A stretch of DNA of 21,145 nucleotides, from the NCBI GenBank assembly GCA_937888775.1, contig CALAQT010000282.1:1-21145 (forward strand), in the 5' to 3' direction. The position numbers and the translations under genes are program-made. The notes under the pieces are model-generated. The model was given only the letters and a program-made list of their open reading frames with translations, ran no database searches and was not told where the DNA came from. The DNA is from an uncultured Actinomycetes bacterium (GTDB lineage: Bacteria > Actinomycetota > Thermoleophilia > Solirubrobacterales > Solirubrobacteraceae). Below are positions 5,588-12,587 of the stretch, piece after piece. Position 1 is the first letter of the stretch; each line of letters starts with the position of its first letter.

Positions 5588-6402
5588 GTGGCTCATCTCC
5601 GAAACGAAGACTACGTTGCGTTCCTAGATGAGTCGGGCGAGGACAACCTCCAAGTCGTATCTGGGGTTCTCATTCCGGCGCGGTGGCTCCGCTCTGCGGA
5701 ACGCCGTTGGCGAGATTTCGTCCGCGACCATCTTGGCAGCCGATCCGGGCGCACCGAAATCAAGGGGCGCGGGCTAGTCAGAGGCGAAGGCGTATCGATT
5801 CACGCTCAGAACCGAATTCTGGCCAGCGGAGGCGCTTCCCTCTCAGCGCTGGCGGCCGGACGCCTCTTCTATCGGGACGCTTGGAACACATCGCTGGCAT
5901 TACAGAGGTCCGGGTACTAAGTGTTGGTCTTCAGACCAGATATCCGTTGGAGGCCTATTCCCTCTGGTTCTGGATGATGTACGCGGCTCTTGTTGTGAGG
6001 CCGAGAGCACCAAGACCACGGCTGCCGCTGGTCGTTATCGACGGTGAAGACGCGTCGTTTCGCGATGCGCAGGATCTTGTGGCGCATCGCTTCTATCGGA
6101 CATTCAACCGCTGCCAGCCTTACGTCGCTCGGGGGCCAGAGTGGTTCGTCGGAGGCTCGGCTCATCAGGACAGTGCGCTGCACCCATTCATTCAGATGGC
6201 CGATTTGGTAGCTGGCGCCGCTCGCCACGCGATCGTCGGCCGTTCTCCGCAGGGCGATTGGTATTCAAGGCACTTGCGCCAGGTGGCCCAGGGTCGAGGT
6301 CGCGCTATCGAGATCTCGGCGCACTCCCTCCAGGAATTGGGAGCGCTGGCCCCGGCGGATATTTGCCGCAGTGGTTGGCGTGGTGCTCGCCTAGTCCCAT
6401 AG
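5588..6402 (+). pseudogene. DUF3800 family protein, frameshifted
   Basis: The first segment (GTG at 5588 to the TAA at 5918-5920, 110 aa) begins with the DUF3800 signature YVAFLDESGEDNLQVVSGVLIP. The second segment, in the -1 frame from about 5915 to the stop at 6402, continues it: LSVGLQTRYPLEAYSLWFW, then PLVVIDGEDASFRDAQDL, then HPFIQMADLVAGAARHAI. The latter two are the acidic motifs of the family. Losing one base near 5910-5918 (TAC|TAA) explains the break; restoring it gives one protein of about 270 aa. DUF3800 proteins have an RNase H-like fold with conserved acids and are frequent in mobile elements and defence islands; their function is largely unknown. It could be a true pseudogene, a sequencing error or, less likely, a programmed frameshift. 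Confidence 0.75.
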
Positions 6403-6500
6403 CGGCTCCCCCACTCCCCCCGCTCGATTCAGAGGGGGGGGCATTCCACGACCGCCTCGTTCAAGTGCTCGCTGTCCCGCTGGCACTTTCGCTGACACGT

Positions 6501-6516
6501 AGCGCTGAAAAGCGCT
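6501..6516. terminator. hairpin between convergent genes
   Basis: AGCGCT-GAAA-AGCGCT is a perfect 6-bp hairpin with a GAAA loop, nested in a second dyad CTGAAAA (6505-6511)/TTTTCAG (6528-6534) that includes the stop of the MIP18-family gene. It lies between the convergent DUF3800 and MIP18-family genes. There is no clean T-run, so terminator function is inferred from position. Confidence 0.4.
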
Positions 6517-6530
6517 CTATGCAGGCATTT

Positions 6531-6827
6531 TCAGAAGCCGAGCGCGAACTTGGCGTCTTCGCTCATCCGCTCCGGCGTCCAGGCCGGTGTGAACGTCATC
6601 GTCGGCTGCACGTCGGCGACGCCGTCGAGCTCTCCGACGAATTCCTCGATCTGCTCCGACACCTGCGGGCCGATCGGACAGCCGGGGCTCGTGAGCGTGT
6701 AGGTGACCTTCACGGTCTCGCCCTCGACCTCGACGTCGTAGATCAGGCCGAGCTCCACGAAGTCGAGCCCTAGCTCGGGATCGATCACGTCACGGAGCGC
6801 CTCGGTCACTTCGTCAACTGAAGCCAT
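6531..6827 (-). CDS. MIP18/SufT-like Fe-S cluster assembly protein
   Basis: 98 aa, the normal length for a stand-alone MIP18 (DUF59) domain. Visible motifs: the N-terminal helix with DVIDPELGLDFVELGLIYDVEV (DPELG at 16-20), a beta strand VKVTYTLT, and TSPGCPIGPQ with the conserved Cys50. The C-terminus (TMTFTPAWTPERMSEDAKFALGF) carries the family's W-x-P-E-x-M-S-E-x-A-K ending. Members such as SufT and PaaD help mature iron-sulfur proteins, with the cysteine thought to contact the cluster or metal. Here it is a monocistronic gene; its clients are not shown. The -10 box lies so close to the ATG that the mRNA is probably leaderless. Confidence 0.93.
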   Translation of the reverse strand: MASVDEVTEALRDVIDPELGLDFVELGLIYDVEVEGETVKVTYTLTSPGCPIGPQVSEQIEEFVGELDGVADVQPTMTFTPAWTPERMSEDAKFALGF

Positions 6828-6833
6828 AGGCCC

Positions 6834-6839
6834 AGTGTA
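6834..6839 (-). promoter_or_regulatory. -10 box of MIP18-family gene (leaderless)
   Basis: On the minus strand TACACT is followed by GGGCCT and then the ATG, so initiation about 7 nt past the -10 would fall on the start codon. No Shine-Dalgarno is present. The -35 region is weak (CAAGTG at a 17-bp spacing). Confidence 0.5.
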
Positions 6840-6859
6840 GAAGAGTTAGCGTGAATCAC

Positions 6860-6888
6860 TTGTCAGACGGGACACAGCTTTGTATAAG
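6860..6888 (+). promoter_or_regulatory. strong sigma-A promoter upstream of STAS operon
   Basis: TTGTCA (6860-6865), a 17-bp spacer and TATAAG (6883-6888) are each one base from the consensus hexamers. Predicted initiation is near 6895. It reads into the STAS-fxsA-lipocalin-like-HAD operon and is divergent from the MIP18-family promoter. Confidence 0.75.
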
Positions 6889-6980
6889 TTTGTGGGATCG
6901 TCGACTTCCTTGACAAACCTCCGACCCTACGTTGCAGCGGCGACGAAGATCGGAGCACGCAGGGATCTCGCCGCCGGGCT

Positions 6981-7214
6981 TTGACGCGGGCGATCCGCTC
7001 CCAGGCGGACGTGATCATCGACCTCAGCGAACTCGTGTTCGCCGATACGTCGCTGATGCTCGACTTTGCGATGCTGGCCCGCCGTCTGCGAGTTCAGGAT
7101 CGCGCGATCAGGCTGCGAGGCGCTCAGCCACAGATCAGGACGCTGATCGAACTGGTCGGTTTGCACCGGCTGCCCGGCGTGAGGCTGGAAGGTCCCACGC
7201 CGGCCGTGGTCTAG
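6981..7214 (+). CDS. STAS-domain protein, start uncertain
   Basis: The recognisable STAS core is ADVIIDLSELVFADTSLMLDFAMLARRLR followed by IRLRGAQPQIRTLIELVGLHRLPGV. This is the fold of anti-anti-sigma factors and related regulators; Ser/Thr after the Asp (ADTS) is where SpoIIAA-type members are phosphorylated. The only canonical start is a TTG at 6981, which gives 77 aa and lacks the first strands. The same frame upstream is plausible STAS sequence (VDFLDKPPTLRCSGDEDRST) and is open back to 6888, just after the -10 box, but contains no ATG, GTG, TTG or CTG. An ATC at 6897 would be close to the transcription start. Either a rare start is used, or a mutation removed it. First gene of a four-gene rightward operon. 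Confidence 0.65.
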   Translation: MTRAIRSQADVIIDLSELVFADTSLMLDFAMLARRLRVQDRAIRLRGAQPQIRTLIELVGLHRLPGVRLEGPTPAVV

Positions 7215-7253
7215 CTCAGTCGCCTTAGTCGCCTCAGTAGCCTTCACTCACAG

Positions 7254-7736
7254 ATGCTGGTCGCACCACTGATATTGATCTGTTGGCTGGCCGCTGAGCT
7301 GTACGTGGCGATCAAGGTGGGTGACGCGATCGGAGCCCTGCCGACGGTGGTGCTGCTGCTCGCCAGCTGGCCGATCGGCGCTTGGATCGCCCGTGCCGAG
7401 GGTCGTGCCGCGCTGGCCCGCCTGCGCGCCGCCCTGGCCGAAGGCCGGGCGCCCGGCCGGGAGGTCCTGGACGGCTTCCTGATCCTGGTCGGCGGAGGCC
7501 TGCTGATGGTGCCCGGCTTCATCGCCGACGTGGTCGGAATTGTGCTGCTGATCGGGCCCACTCGTGCGCTGGCGCGCCGGGGGGTGCTGCGCAACCTCCA
7601 ACGGCGCCTGGCCGCTCGACCGGGGGCCGGAGGCCCGGGCGCCGGGCGCCCCGGGGCATCGACGACACGGGGGTCCTCCGGTTATGACGTCGACTCAACC
7701 GCCACCGACATCCGACCGCCCCGGCTGGACCCGTGA
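7254..7736 (+). CDS. fxsA: FxsA family membrane protein
   Basis: 160 aa from an ATG at 7254. The family pattern is clear. TM1 is LVAPLILICWLAAELYVAIKVGDAIGA and carries the conserved Glu. TM2 is LPTVVLLLASWPIGAWIARAEG. An amphipathic linker (ALARLRAALAEGRAPGREVL) precedes DGFLILVGGGLLMVPGFIADVVGIVLLI, with the PGFxxD motif, and then the GPTRALARR stop-transfer. A Gly/Pro/Ala-rich cytoplasmic tail of about 45 aa follows. E. coli FxsA binds and neutralises the phage F exclusion protein PifA; the cellular role of homologues is not known. It is 39 nt after the STAS gene and overlaps the next gene as GTGA, so is cotranscribed. Confidence 0.9.
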   Translation: MLVAPLILICWLAAELYVAIKVGDAIGALPTVVLLLASWPIGAWIARAEGRAALARLRAALAEGRAPGREVLDGFLILVGGGLLMVPGFIADVVGIVLLIGPTRALARRGVLRNLQRRLAARPGAGGPGAGRPGASTTRGSSGYDVDSTATDIRPPRLDP

Positions 7737-8488
7737 CGGCGGGCGCGACGGCAGCGTTTCGATCGGTCTCCTTCGGCGACCTCGACGGCGATCTCTGGGG
7801 AGCGGCGATCGACGGCGAGCTTCGGCTGCTGGCGCTGGGCACGCCGGACCGCCGGCAGCACCGATTGGGACGAGATTCGATCGACTGGACGGTCTCCGGC
7901 GAGCGATGGACGCTGACCGCAGACGGGCTGGAAGTGGCGATAGAACCCTGTGATCGTCCCGCAGAACCGGCCGGCGGGAACGGCGACACCGGTGCCGGAC
8001 TCGACCAGCTCTGTCACGTTTCAGGCCGGATCACGATCGACGGCGTCGAACACGAGATCGATTGCCCCGGTACCAGGACCACCCGTGATCAAGGCCTGGA
8101 TTTGTCCGGCCTCGACTCGCTGCGCGGCGTCTGCGCCTGGTTCGGAGCCGGCGAAGGGCTGACCTTGCTGTCGCTGCGGCCCCGCGGCGCTGCCGATCAC
8201 TCACGTGATGTCGCCACCGCCTCCGTGTTTGCGCCCACGGCCTGGCAGGCCGTGGCCGAGCCGCGGCTCTCCACCACCTACACGGCCGATGGTGCCCCCA
8301 CCCGGGTCGGATTGGAGCTGTGGCCCGAGGACGGCGAGCAGCATTACCCCCGCCGCGCGGGCGGGGAGGTCGCCGGCCCGGCCGTCGATCTGCAGACGGA
8401 CGGGCTTAGGGTCCGCGTGGCGCCTCTGCGCTGCCACAGCGGTGACCGTGAGGGGTCCGGCGTGTACCTCCTGGTCCGCCGAGGATGA
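7733..8488 (+). CDS. lipocalin/AttH-like hypothetical protein
   Basis: 251 aa from a GTG overlapping the fxsA stop (GTGA), and ending ATGA-coupled to the HAD gene. Sequence is beta-rich with repeated short strands: DGELRLLALG, RWTLTADGLEVAIEP, HVSGRITIDGVEHEIDCPGTRTT, LRGVCAWFGAGEGLTLLSLRPRG, STTYTADGAPTRVGLELWP. The order (ligand-barrel strands, then G-x-R, then a W-F strand) recalls AttH/CrtC-like lipocalin-type proteins, which bind or modify hydrophobic ligands, but I have no decisive motif and the conserved His/Trp cluster of CrtC is not complete. No signal peptide, so probably cytosolic. Function unassigned. Confidence 0.75.
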   Translation: MTAGATAAFRSVSFGDLDGDLWGAAIDGELRLLALGTPDRRQHRLGRDSIDWTVSGERWTLTADGLEVAIEPCDRPAEPAGGNGDTGAGLDQLCHVSGRITIDGVEHEIDCPGTRTTRDQGLDLSGLDSLRGVCAWFGAGEGLTLLSLRPRGAADHSRDVATASVFAPTAWQAVAEPRLSTTYTADGAPTRVGLELWPEDGEQHYPRRAGGEVAGPAVDLQTDGLRVRVAPLRCHSGDREGSGVYLLVRRG

Positions 8489-9123
8489 GCCAGATCGAGG
8501 CGGTGATCAGCGACTTCGGCGGCGTTCTCACCTCACCGCTGATCGACTCGTTCAAGGCGTTCAGGGACTCCTCCGGGGTCTCGCTGGAGGCGATCGGCAT
8601 CGCGATGGCGACGATCACGCAGCGCGACGGCGCAAATCCGCTGTTCGAGCTTGAGACGGGTCGCATGACCGAAGCGCGGTTCCTGGAGTCGCTCGCGGCG
8701 CAGCTGAGCCGCCAGCTCGGACGCGAGATCGCCCTCGACGGCTTCGGCGAGCAGTATCTGGCGCACCTGCACCCCAACCAGCGCCTGATCGATTACATGC
8801 GCGAACTGCGCCGGCGCGGTTACAAGCTGGCGATCTGCACCAACAACGTCCGAGAGTGGGAGCCGCTCTGGCGCGCCAAGCTACCGGTCGACGAGATCTT
8901 CGACGTGGTCGTCGACTCGGCGTTCGTCGGCGCGCGCAAGCCCGAGCGGCTGATCTATGACATCACCCTCCAGCGCCTCGCCGTCGACCCGCAGGCCGCG
9001 CTATTGATCGACGACATAGAGCTGAACTGCAACGCCGCCCGTGAACTGGGGATCAAGGCGGTTTGGTTTCAATCCACCGACCAGGGGATCGCCGACGTCG
9101 AGGCGGCGCTCGCTAGCCGCTAG
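8485..9123 (+). CDS. HAD-superfamily hydrolase (subfamily IA, YihX-like)
   Basis: 212 aa. The four HAD motifs are in order: motif I ISDFGGVLT with nucleophile Asp10; motif II ICTNN with Thr119; motif III Lys152 in GARKPERLIY; motif IV LLIDDIELN with Asp176/Asp177. A helical cap lies between motifs I and II (about residues 17-100), as in subfamily IA. The residue two after the nucleophile is Gly12 instead of the usual Asp acid/base, as in YihX (DLGNV) and the N-terminal domain of soluble epoxide hydrolases. Likely a sugar-phosphate or other small-molecule phosphatase. The ATG overlaps the preceding stop (ATGA). It is the last gene of the operon, and its stop overlaps the convergent gene by 4 nt. 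Confidence 0.9.
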   Translation: MSQIEAVISDFGGVLTSPLIDSFKAFRDSSGVSLEAIGIAMATITQRDGANPLFELETGRMTEARFLESLAAQLSRQLGREIALDGFGEQYLAHLHPNQRLIDYMRELRRRGYKLAICTNNVREWEPLWRAKLPVDEIFDVVVDSAFVGARKPERLIYDITLQRLAVDPQAALLIDDIELNCNAARELGIKAVWFQSTDQGIADVEAALASR

Positions 9124-9575
9124 TTGTCAATGCCGAGGCGGTCCCAGCAGTAAAGCTCCAGGCACTCGGCGGCCAACTGGGTGCAGCGCTCTTCCGACAG
9201 CCAGGGGAGCACGGTGTCGAACGCCTGCTCCTCCCCCACGCCCGCCTCAAACGCCTCCTCGCCTCGGAACCCCGCGGCGATCTTGAGTGCCTCCCGCCGG
9301 TTCTCGCCCAACGACGGGAACACGTTGACCAGGAACTCCTTGTTCGGGAGCGGATGACCAACCTCTAGCGATACGTGCCATGCCGCGAGCAGCGACAGAT
9401 CGTGCTCGTCGAGATCGGCCACTGCCTTGGCGTAGTGGGACTCGAGCTCGGACTCCGGAATCTCGTCAACCCACGCGCGTACGACCTCGCCCAGAATCTG
9501 GCGGCGTGCCTCACGCCCGACCGAGTCGGCGATGACCCGGATGGCGTTCTGCGGTTCGATGAAACAGAGTGGCAT
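9120..9575 (-). CDS. hypothetical protein (151 aa)
   Basis: I chose the ATG at 9575 because GGGAG sits 5 nt upstream. An in-frame GTG at 9587 lies upstream of that site. The protein begins MPLCFIEPQNAIRVIADSVG and is largely helical and acidic: EIPESELESHYAKAVADLDEHDLSLLAAWHVSL, PNKEFLVNVFPSLGENRREALKIAAG, then an acidic stretch ending CTQLAAECLELYCWDRLGIDN. No signal peptide, membrane segment or known catalytic motif. I do not recognise the family. It overlaps the end of the convergent HAD gene and lies 86 nt downstream of the Cys/His-motif protein gene on the same strand, so may be cotranscribed with it. Confidence 0.75.
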   Translation of the reverse strand: MPLCFIEPQNAIRVIADSVGREARRQILGEVVRAWVDEIPESELESHYAKAVADLDEHDLSLLAAWHVSLEVGHPLPNKEFLVNVFPSLGENRREALKIAAGFRGEEAFEAGVGEEQAFDTVLPWLSEERCTQLAAECLELYCWDRLGIDN

Positions 9576-9661
9576 TTCGGCTCCCACTGAGGGGTCTAGA
9601 CGCCTGGAAGGTAGGCGGTGGCCCGGACGGAGCTGTGAACCGGCGCGCGCAGCGGTGCTAT

Positions 9662-10681
9662 CTAAAGGCGCAGCGCCGACCGCGCGGACTCCAGCGCGTC
9701 GGCCGCCGGCTCGGCATCGGACCCCAGCCCGAGCGAAGCGCGGGTCCCGGCCTCCCAGTTGTCCAAGCCCAGGTCAAGCGCCTCCAGCGGGAGCTCGCAA
9801 GCCTGCGCCAACTCGTTCGCGCGCCGGTCCAGCAGCAGCGGATCGCCGATCCCCAGCACGCGCTTGGCGCCGAGCGTGACCTCGTTGTCGCCGCCCAGCG
9901 ACAGGCTGGCCGGTCTGAGCTCGTAGACACCGAGCCGGTCCAGCGTAACCAGCAGATCAAAGCGGGCCGCTCTATGCAGCCCAGGGAGCGCGAGCCGCTC
10001 GTAGGTCCGCGCAAACCGGCGCTCCGCAGTCCAGGCGGTCTCTCCGGTGAAGGAGGCGGCCTGGGAGCCCGCGCGCGCGGCCCAGGCGCGATAGGCCTCA
10101 AGCGTGCGCCCGGAGCCGGGCTGGTCGTGCGCGCCCCGCGGTCCGAACTGCGCATCGCTGAGATCGGGCAACTCCCCTGATGACCAGGACGTTCGCACGC
10201 GCTCGATCTCGGCGAAGGGCTGCTCATCCTCAAGCGGGCATAGATATGCGATCAGGAACGCCAGCCAGCTGCGCTCCTCGATGTCCTGGGCTGCGGAGGC
10301 GACGGTGGCGTAGAGACCGGGCGGATCGCTTTCCAGGCGGGCCAGGCGACCCGCGGCATAGGCCAGTTCCTGCGCCAGCCGGTCGGCATCCGCGCTTGAG
10401 CGCAATCCCGGCGCCAGCGAAGACCGGTAGCCGTCCTCGGCCCCCCGGGCGAGTTGGCGAACTCGCATTCCGCCGCCGGAGCGGCTCCCCGTCCGCGGAC
10501 CGCCAGAGCCGGCGGTCCCAGATAGCGCCGCACGCTCGCGTGGCGGGTTCGCGCGCGGAGCGCTCGTTCGGGGCGCGCTGGAGGAGAGCACCGGCCGCAA
10601 CTCGATCTGCTGCTCGCGGGCGCAGATCGGACAGTTCTGAACCAGGTGGTTATGACGGCAGAAAGTCGGCACGTGCTCCAT
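9662..10681 (-). CDS. uncharacterised protein with N-terminal Cys/His motif
   Basis: 339 aa from an ATG at 10681. The first 20 residues carry FCRHNHLVQNCPIC (Cys8, His10, His12, Cys17, Cys20), which looks like a small zinc site. A disordered Ser/Pro/Arg/Gly-rich linker runs to about residue 75. A folded helical domain of about 250 aa follows, with SADADRLAQELAYAAGRLARLE, SWLAFLIAYLCPLEDEQPFAEIERVR, ETAWTAERRFARTYERLALPGLHRAARFDLLVTLDRLGVYEL and GDNEVTLGAKRVLGIGDPLLLDRRA. The HhH-like turn VLGIGDP and overall layout remind me of the alpha-glutamyl/putrescinyl-thymine pyrophosphorylase families, DNA-glycosylase relatives of phages and bacteria, but I cannot confirm this. Probable nucleic-acid-related role is inference. 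Confidence 0.7.
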   Translation of the reverse strand: MEHVPTFCRHNHLVQNCPICAREQQIELRPVLSSSAPRTSAPRANPPRERAALSGTAGSGGPRTGSRSGGGMRVRQLARGAEDGYRSSLAPGLRSSADADRLAQELAYAAGRLARLESDPPGLYATVASAAQDIEERSWLAFLIAYLCPLEDEQPFAEIERVRTSWSSGELPDLSDAQFGPRGAHDQPGSGRTLEAYRAWAARAGSQAASFTGETAWTAERRFARTYERLALPGLHRAARFDLLVTLDRLGVYELRPASLSLGGDNEVTLGAKRVLGIGDPLLLDRRANELAQACELPLEALDLGLDNWEAGTRASLGLGSDAEPAADALESARSALRL

Positions 10682-10685
10682 TCAT

Positions 10686-10715
10686 CGTTGCACGCCGCCG
10701 ACATCGGCTGCAACG
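10686..10715. promoter_or_regulatory. dyad in divergent intergenic region
   Basis: CGTTGCA (10686-10692) and TGCAACG (10709-10715) form a perfect 7-bp inverted repeat with a 16-bp spacer that itself contains CCGA-CA-TCGG (10698-10707). It abuts the start codon of the minus-strand gene and could be an operator for that gene, the plus-strand gene, or both. Confidence 0.45.
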
Positions 10716-10752
10716 TCGGACCCTGGCGGAGCTTCGGCGCCGCGCCGCCGGA

Positions 10753-10758
10753 TAGGAT
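10753..10758 (+). promoter_or_regulatory. -10 box of secreted-protein gene
   Basis: TAGGAT is a typical actinobacterial -10 hexamer, about 50 nt upstream of the GTG at 10809. No clear -35 is seen at 16-18 bp. Confidence 0.35.
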
Positions 10759-10808
10759 GATCGACCCAAACGGGCCCGCAAGACGACCCGGTGGCAAGGG
10801 GAGGCGAG

Positions 10809-11750
10809 GTGAAAGGCGGTAGTCAAGAGCAGCACGAATCGCGCCGTTCCGTGCGCGGACGGCGTGTGACCCTCTTCGCGACGATCGCGCTCGCCGGCGG
10901 GCTGGGACCCGCGGCCTCGATCGCACTGTCGAACGCCGGGACGACGGCCGCGGTGGCGGCACTTTCTGGCCCCACGACGACGACCACGCCGATCACGACG
11001 ATCACCACGACCACCACGACAACGACGACCACCACCAAGCCGCCCAGCACGCGTCCCCCGGAGATCACACCCCAGACCGGGAAGCCCTACGTCCCAACGC
11101 TCGGCGACTGGGAGGGAACCGTCAACGGATATCCGGCGAGCTTCTCGCTGCTCTCCGAGCCCGGTTTCGCGCAGCGCTTCGGCACGCCGGCCTACGGCTT
11201 TGAGAACCTGGTCCTGCTGGTCCCCAACCGGTGCCCGCCGTCCTCATCGGACTACCTGGAGGACCTGCTCACCCTCGGCCAGGCCAGCCCGGTGCGCCGC
11301 CACGGCGGGTTCGGCCTCACCCAGGGTTTTGCCGGTGGTCTGGACGGGGCTCGCAGCGCCTCGCTCTCAGCCGGCTACCAGGTCGCCTCCGGCGGCTGCC
11401 AAGGCAAGCTGACCTGGCACATGCATCCCGCCAAGCGACGTGCGATCCAGGATGGCACCTGGAGCGTGCGGTTCTCAGATGGCGAGTCGGGCAAGTTCGA
11501 GGTGATCGCCGGCGGACGGCTGGTGACGTCGATGCACCTGCCGGCGGAGCTGAAGCCCTGCGGGGGCCCATACGGCGACGTCGACCTGTTCATCGGCTCC
11601 GGCGCAACCGTCAAGCTGACCCAGCCGTCCATGCGGGTGTCGATGAGCTTCACGCGGACGCGGGCCACGGGTCAGCTGAGCGTCGTCGGTGGCACCTGCT
11701 CTAACAGCCGCTTCCCGCTGAGCGCCAAACTCCGGCGGCCCGGGCCCTGA
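10809..11750 (+). CDS. secreted or membrane-anchored Thr-rich protein
   Basis: I prefer the GTG at 10809 because GGGGAGG lies 4 nt upstream; a GTG at 10791 is in frame. The protein is 313 aa. A basic N-terminus is followed by a hydrophobic segment (VTLFATIALAGGLGPAASIAL) acting as signal peptide or anchor. A Thr-rich spacer follows, including a run of about 11 Thr and then KPPSTRPPE. The remaining 230 or so residues form a beta-rich extracellular domain starting TLGDWEGTVNGYPASFSL, with four cysteines (Cys142, Cys197, Cys251, Cys297) spaced like two disulfides. The Thr-rich spacer probably carries the domain away from the membrane or across the cell wall. No catalytic motif; family not recognised. 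Likely a surface or secreted protein. Confidence 0.75.
   Translation: MKGGSQEQHESRRSVRGRRVTLFATIALAGGLGPAASIALSNAGTTAAVAALSGPTTTTTPITTITTTTTTTTTTTKPPSTRPPEITPQTGKPYVPTLGDWEGTVNGYPASFSLLSEPGFAQRFGTPAYGFENLVLLVPNRCPPSSSDYLEDLLTLGQASPVRRHGGFGLTQGFAGGLDGARSASLSAGYQVASGGCQGKLTWHMHPAKRRAIQDGTWSVRFSDGESGKFEVIAGGRLVTSMHLPAELKPCGGPYGDVDLFIGSGATVKLTQPSMRVSMSFTRTRATGQLSVVGGTCSNSRFPLSAKLRRPGP
10971..11038 (+). repeat. ACN trinucleotide repeat (poly-Thr)
   Basis: A low-complexity run of ACC/ACG codons, interrupted by two short Pro/Ile-containing patches (PIT, TI), encodes the Thr-rich spacer of the secreted protein. Short tandem codons of this kind can change length by slippage. Confidence 0.85.
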
Positions 11751-11863
11751 CGTCGCTCACCGTCGCGCCACGCCGCCCGGTACCTGCGTGGCGCGTCTGA
11801 AAAGCGCGCGCCGCTCTGTTGATTTGCGCCGTGGCGCCCCAACTGTCTCCGCAGGCCTTAGTA

Positions 11864-12481
11864 CTACTCAGGCGCGCCTGGCAGCCGCCCGATCCCGCCC
11901 AGGAACAGCTCGGTCGCAAAGCGCGCGGCACCATCGATGTCGACCGGCGTGCGCTCGGCCATCCGGATTCCCAGCTCCAACCCGACGCCGACCATCGCGC
12001 CGGCCAGAAAGTCGGCGTCCACGGGCGGCAGATCGCCGCGCGCGATCGCGAGCTCGAGGTCGTCCAACAGCTCATCGACTCCGGCCCCGAGCAGCGGATC
12101 GCCGAACAGCGATCGGATCGGCCCGGCGTTGCGCTGCATCAGCTTCAACACCATCCGATCCTCGATCACGAAGGAAAACCAGGCACGGTAGGCGTCGCCG
12201 ACGAACTCCTCCAGCGTGCCGGCTCCGGCTCGGACCGTTCGCAGCCGCCGGCGGACCTCCTGTGCGCTCTCGTCGATCACCGCGCGGAACACCGACTCCT
12301 TGTCATCAAAGTAGTTGTAGAAGGTCCCCGAGGCCAGCTGGGTGCCCCGGATCACATCCCGGACGCTGGCGGCGTCGTAGCCGAGCTGCGCAAACACCTC
12401 GCGCGCGGCGTCGAGGATCAGCTCCCGGTTGCGGGCCTTGCCGGCGGCCCGCTTGCCCGTCACGGCCGCCGCACCCGTCAT
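11864..12481 (-). CDS. TetR-family transcriptional regulator
   Basis: 205 aa from an ATG at 12481. A GTG at 12520 is in frame and also possible. The N-terminal TetR domain is clear: RELILDAAREVFAQLGYDAASVRDVIRGTQLASGTFYNYFDDKESVF, with the helix-turn-helix at about residues 38-57 and the diagnostic GTFYNYFDDKE. The C-terminal ligand-binding region is helical (EEFVGDAYRAWFSFVIEDRMVLKLMQRN, FLAGAMVGVGLELGIRMAER). TetR proteins repress neighbouring genes until a small ligand binds. The gene lies just downstream of the monooxygenase on the same strand, and a dyad overlapping the monooxygenase promoter is a candidate operator, so it may control its own operon. The ATG lies in the last of five GATGA repeat units. 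Confidence 0.92.
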   Translation of the reverse strand: MTGAAAVTGKRAAGKARNRELILDAAREVFAQLGYDAASVRDVIRGTQLASGTFYNYFDDKESVFRAVIDESAQEVRRRLRTVRAGAGTLEEFVGDAYRAWFSFVIEDRMVLKLMQRNAGPIRSLFGDPLLGAGVDELLDDLELAIARGDLPPVDADFLAGAMVGVGLELGIRMAERTPVDIDGAARFATELFLGGIGRLPGAPE

Positions 12482-12587
12482 CGGACTGCCGCCGCACCCT
12501 TCATCCAGCTGGCGCCGCACGCGTCATCGGGCTGCGCTGGCCGTGGCCGTCATCCGACTGCGATCCGCGCGAGGGTCATCCGATCGA
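12477..12587. repeat. five-copy degenerate repeat at FMO-TetR junction
   Basis: Read on the minus strand, GGATGA or CGATGA recurs with its ATG at 12579, 12553, 12527, 12504 and 12481, spaced 26, 26, 23 and 23 nt. The last three units share ATGAMGSGTGCGGCG over 15 nt. The first unit contains the monooxygenase TGA and the last contains the TetR ATG. Confidence 0.75.

Noticed and set aside
10971..11038. Poly-Thr tract as a phase-variation switch
   Set aside because: The repeat unit is a trinucleotide, so slippage would change spacer length without shifting frame; only length variation is plausible.
12477..12587. CRISPR-like array at the FMO-TetR junction
   Set aside because: Units are short, degenerate, have no unique spacers of constant length and include coding sequence; they are tandem duplications.
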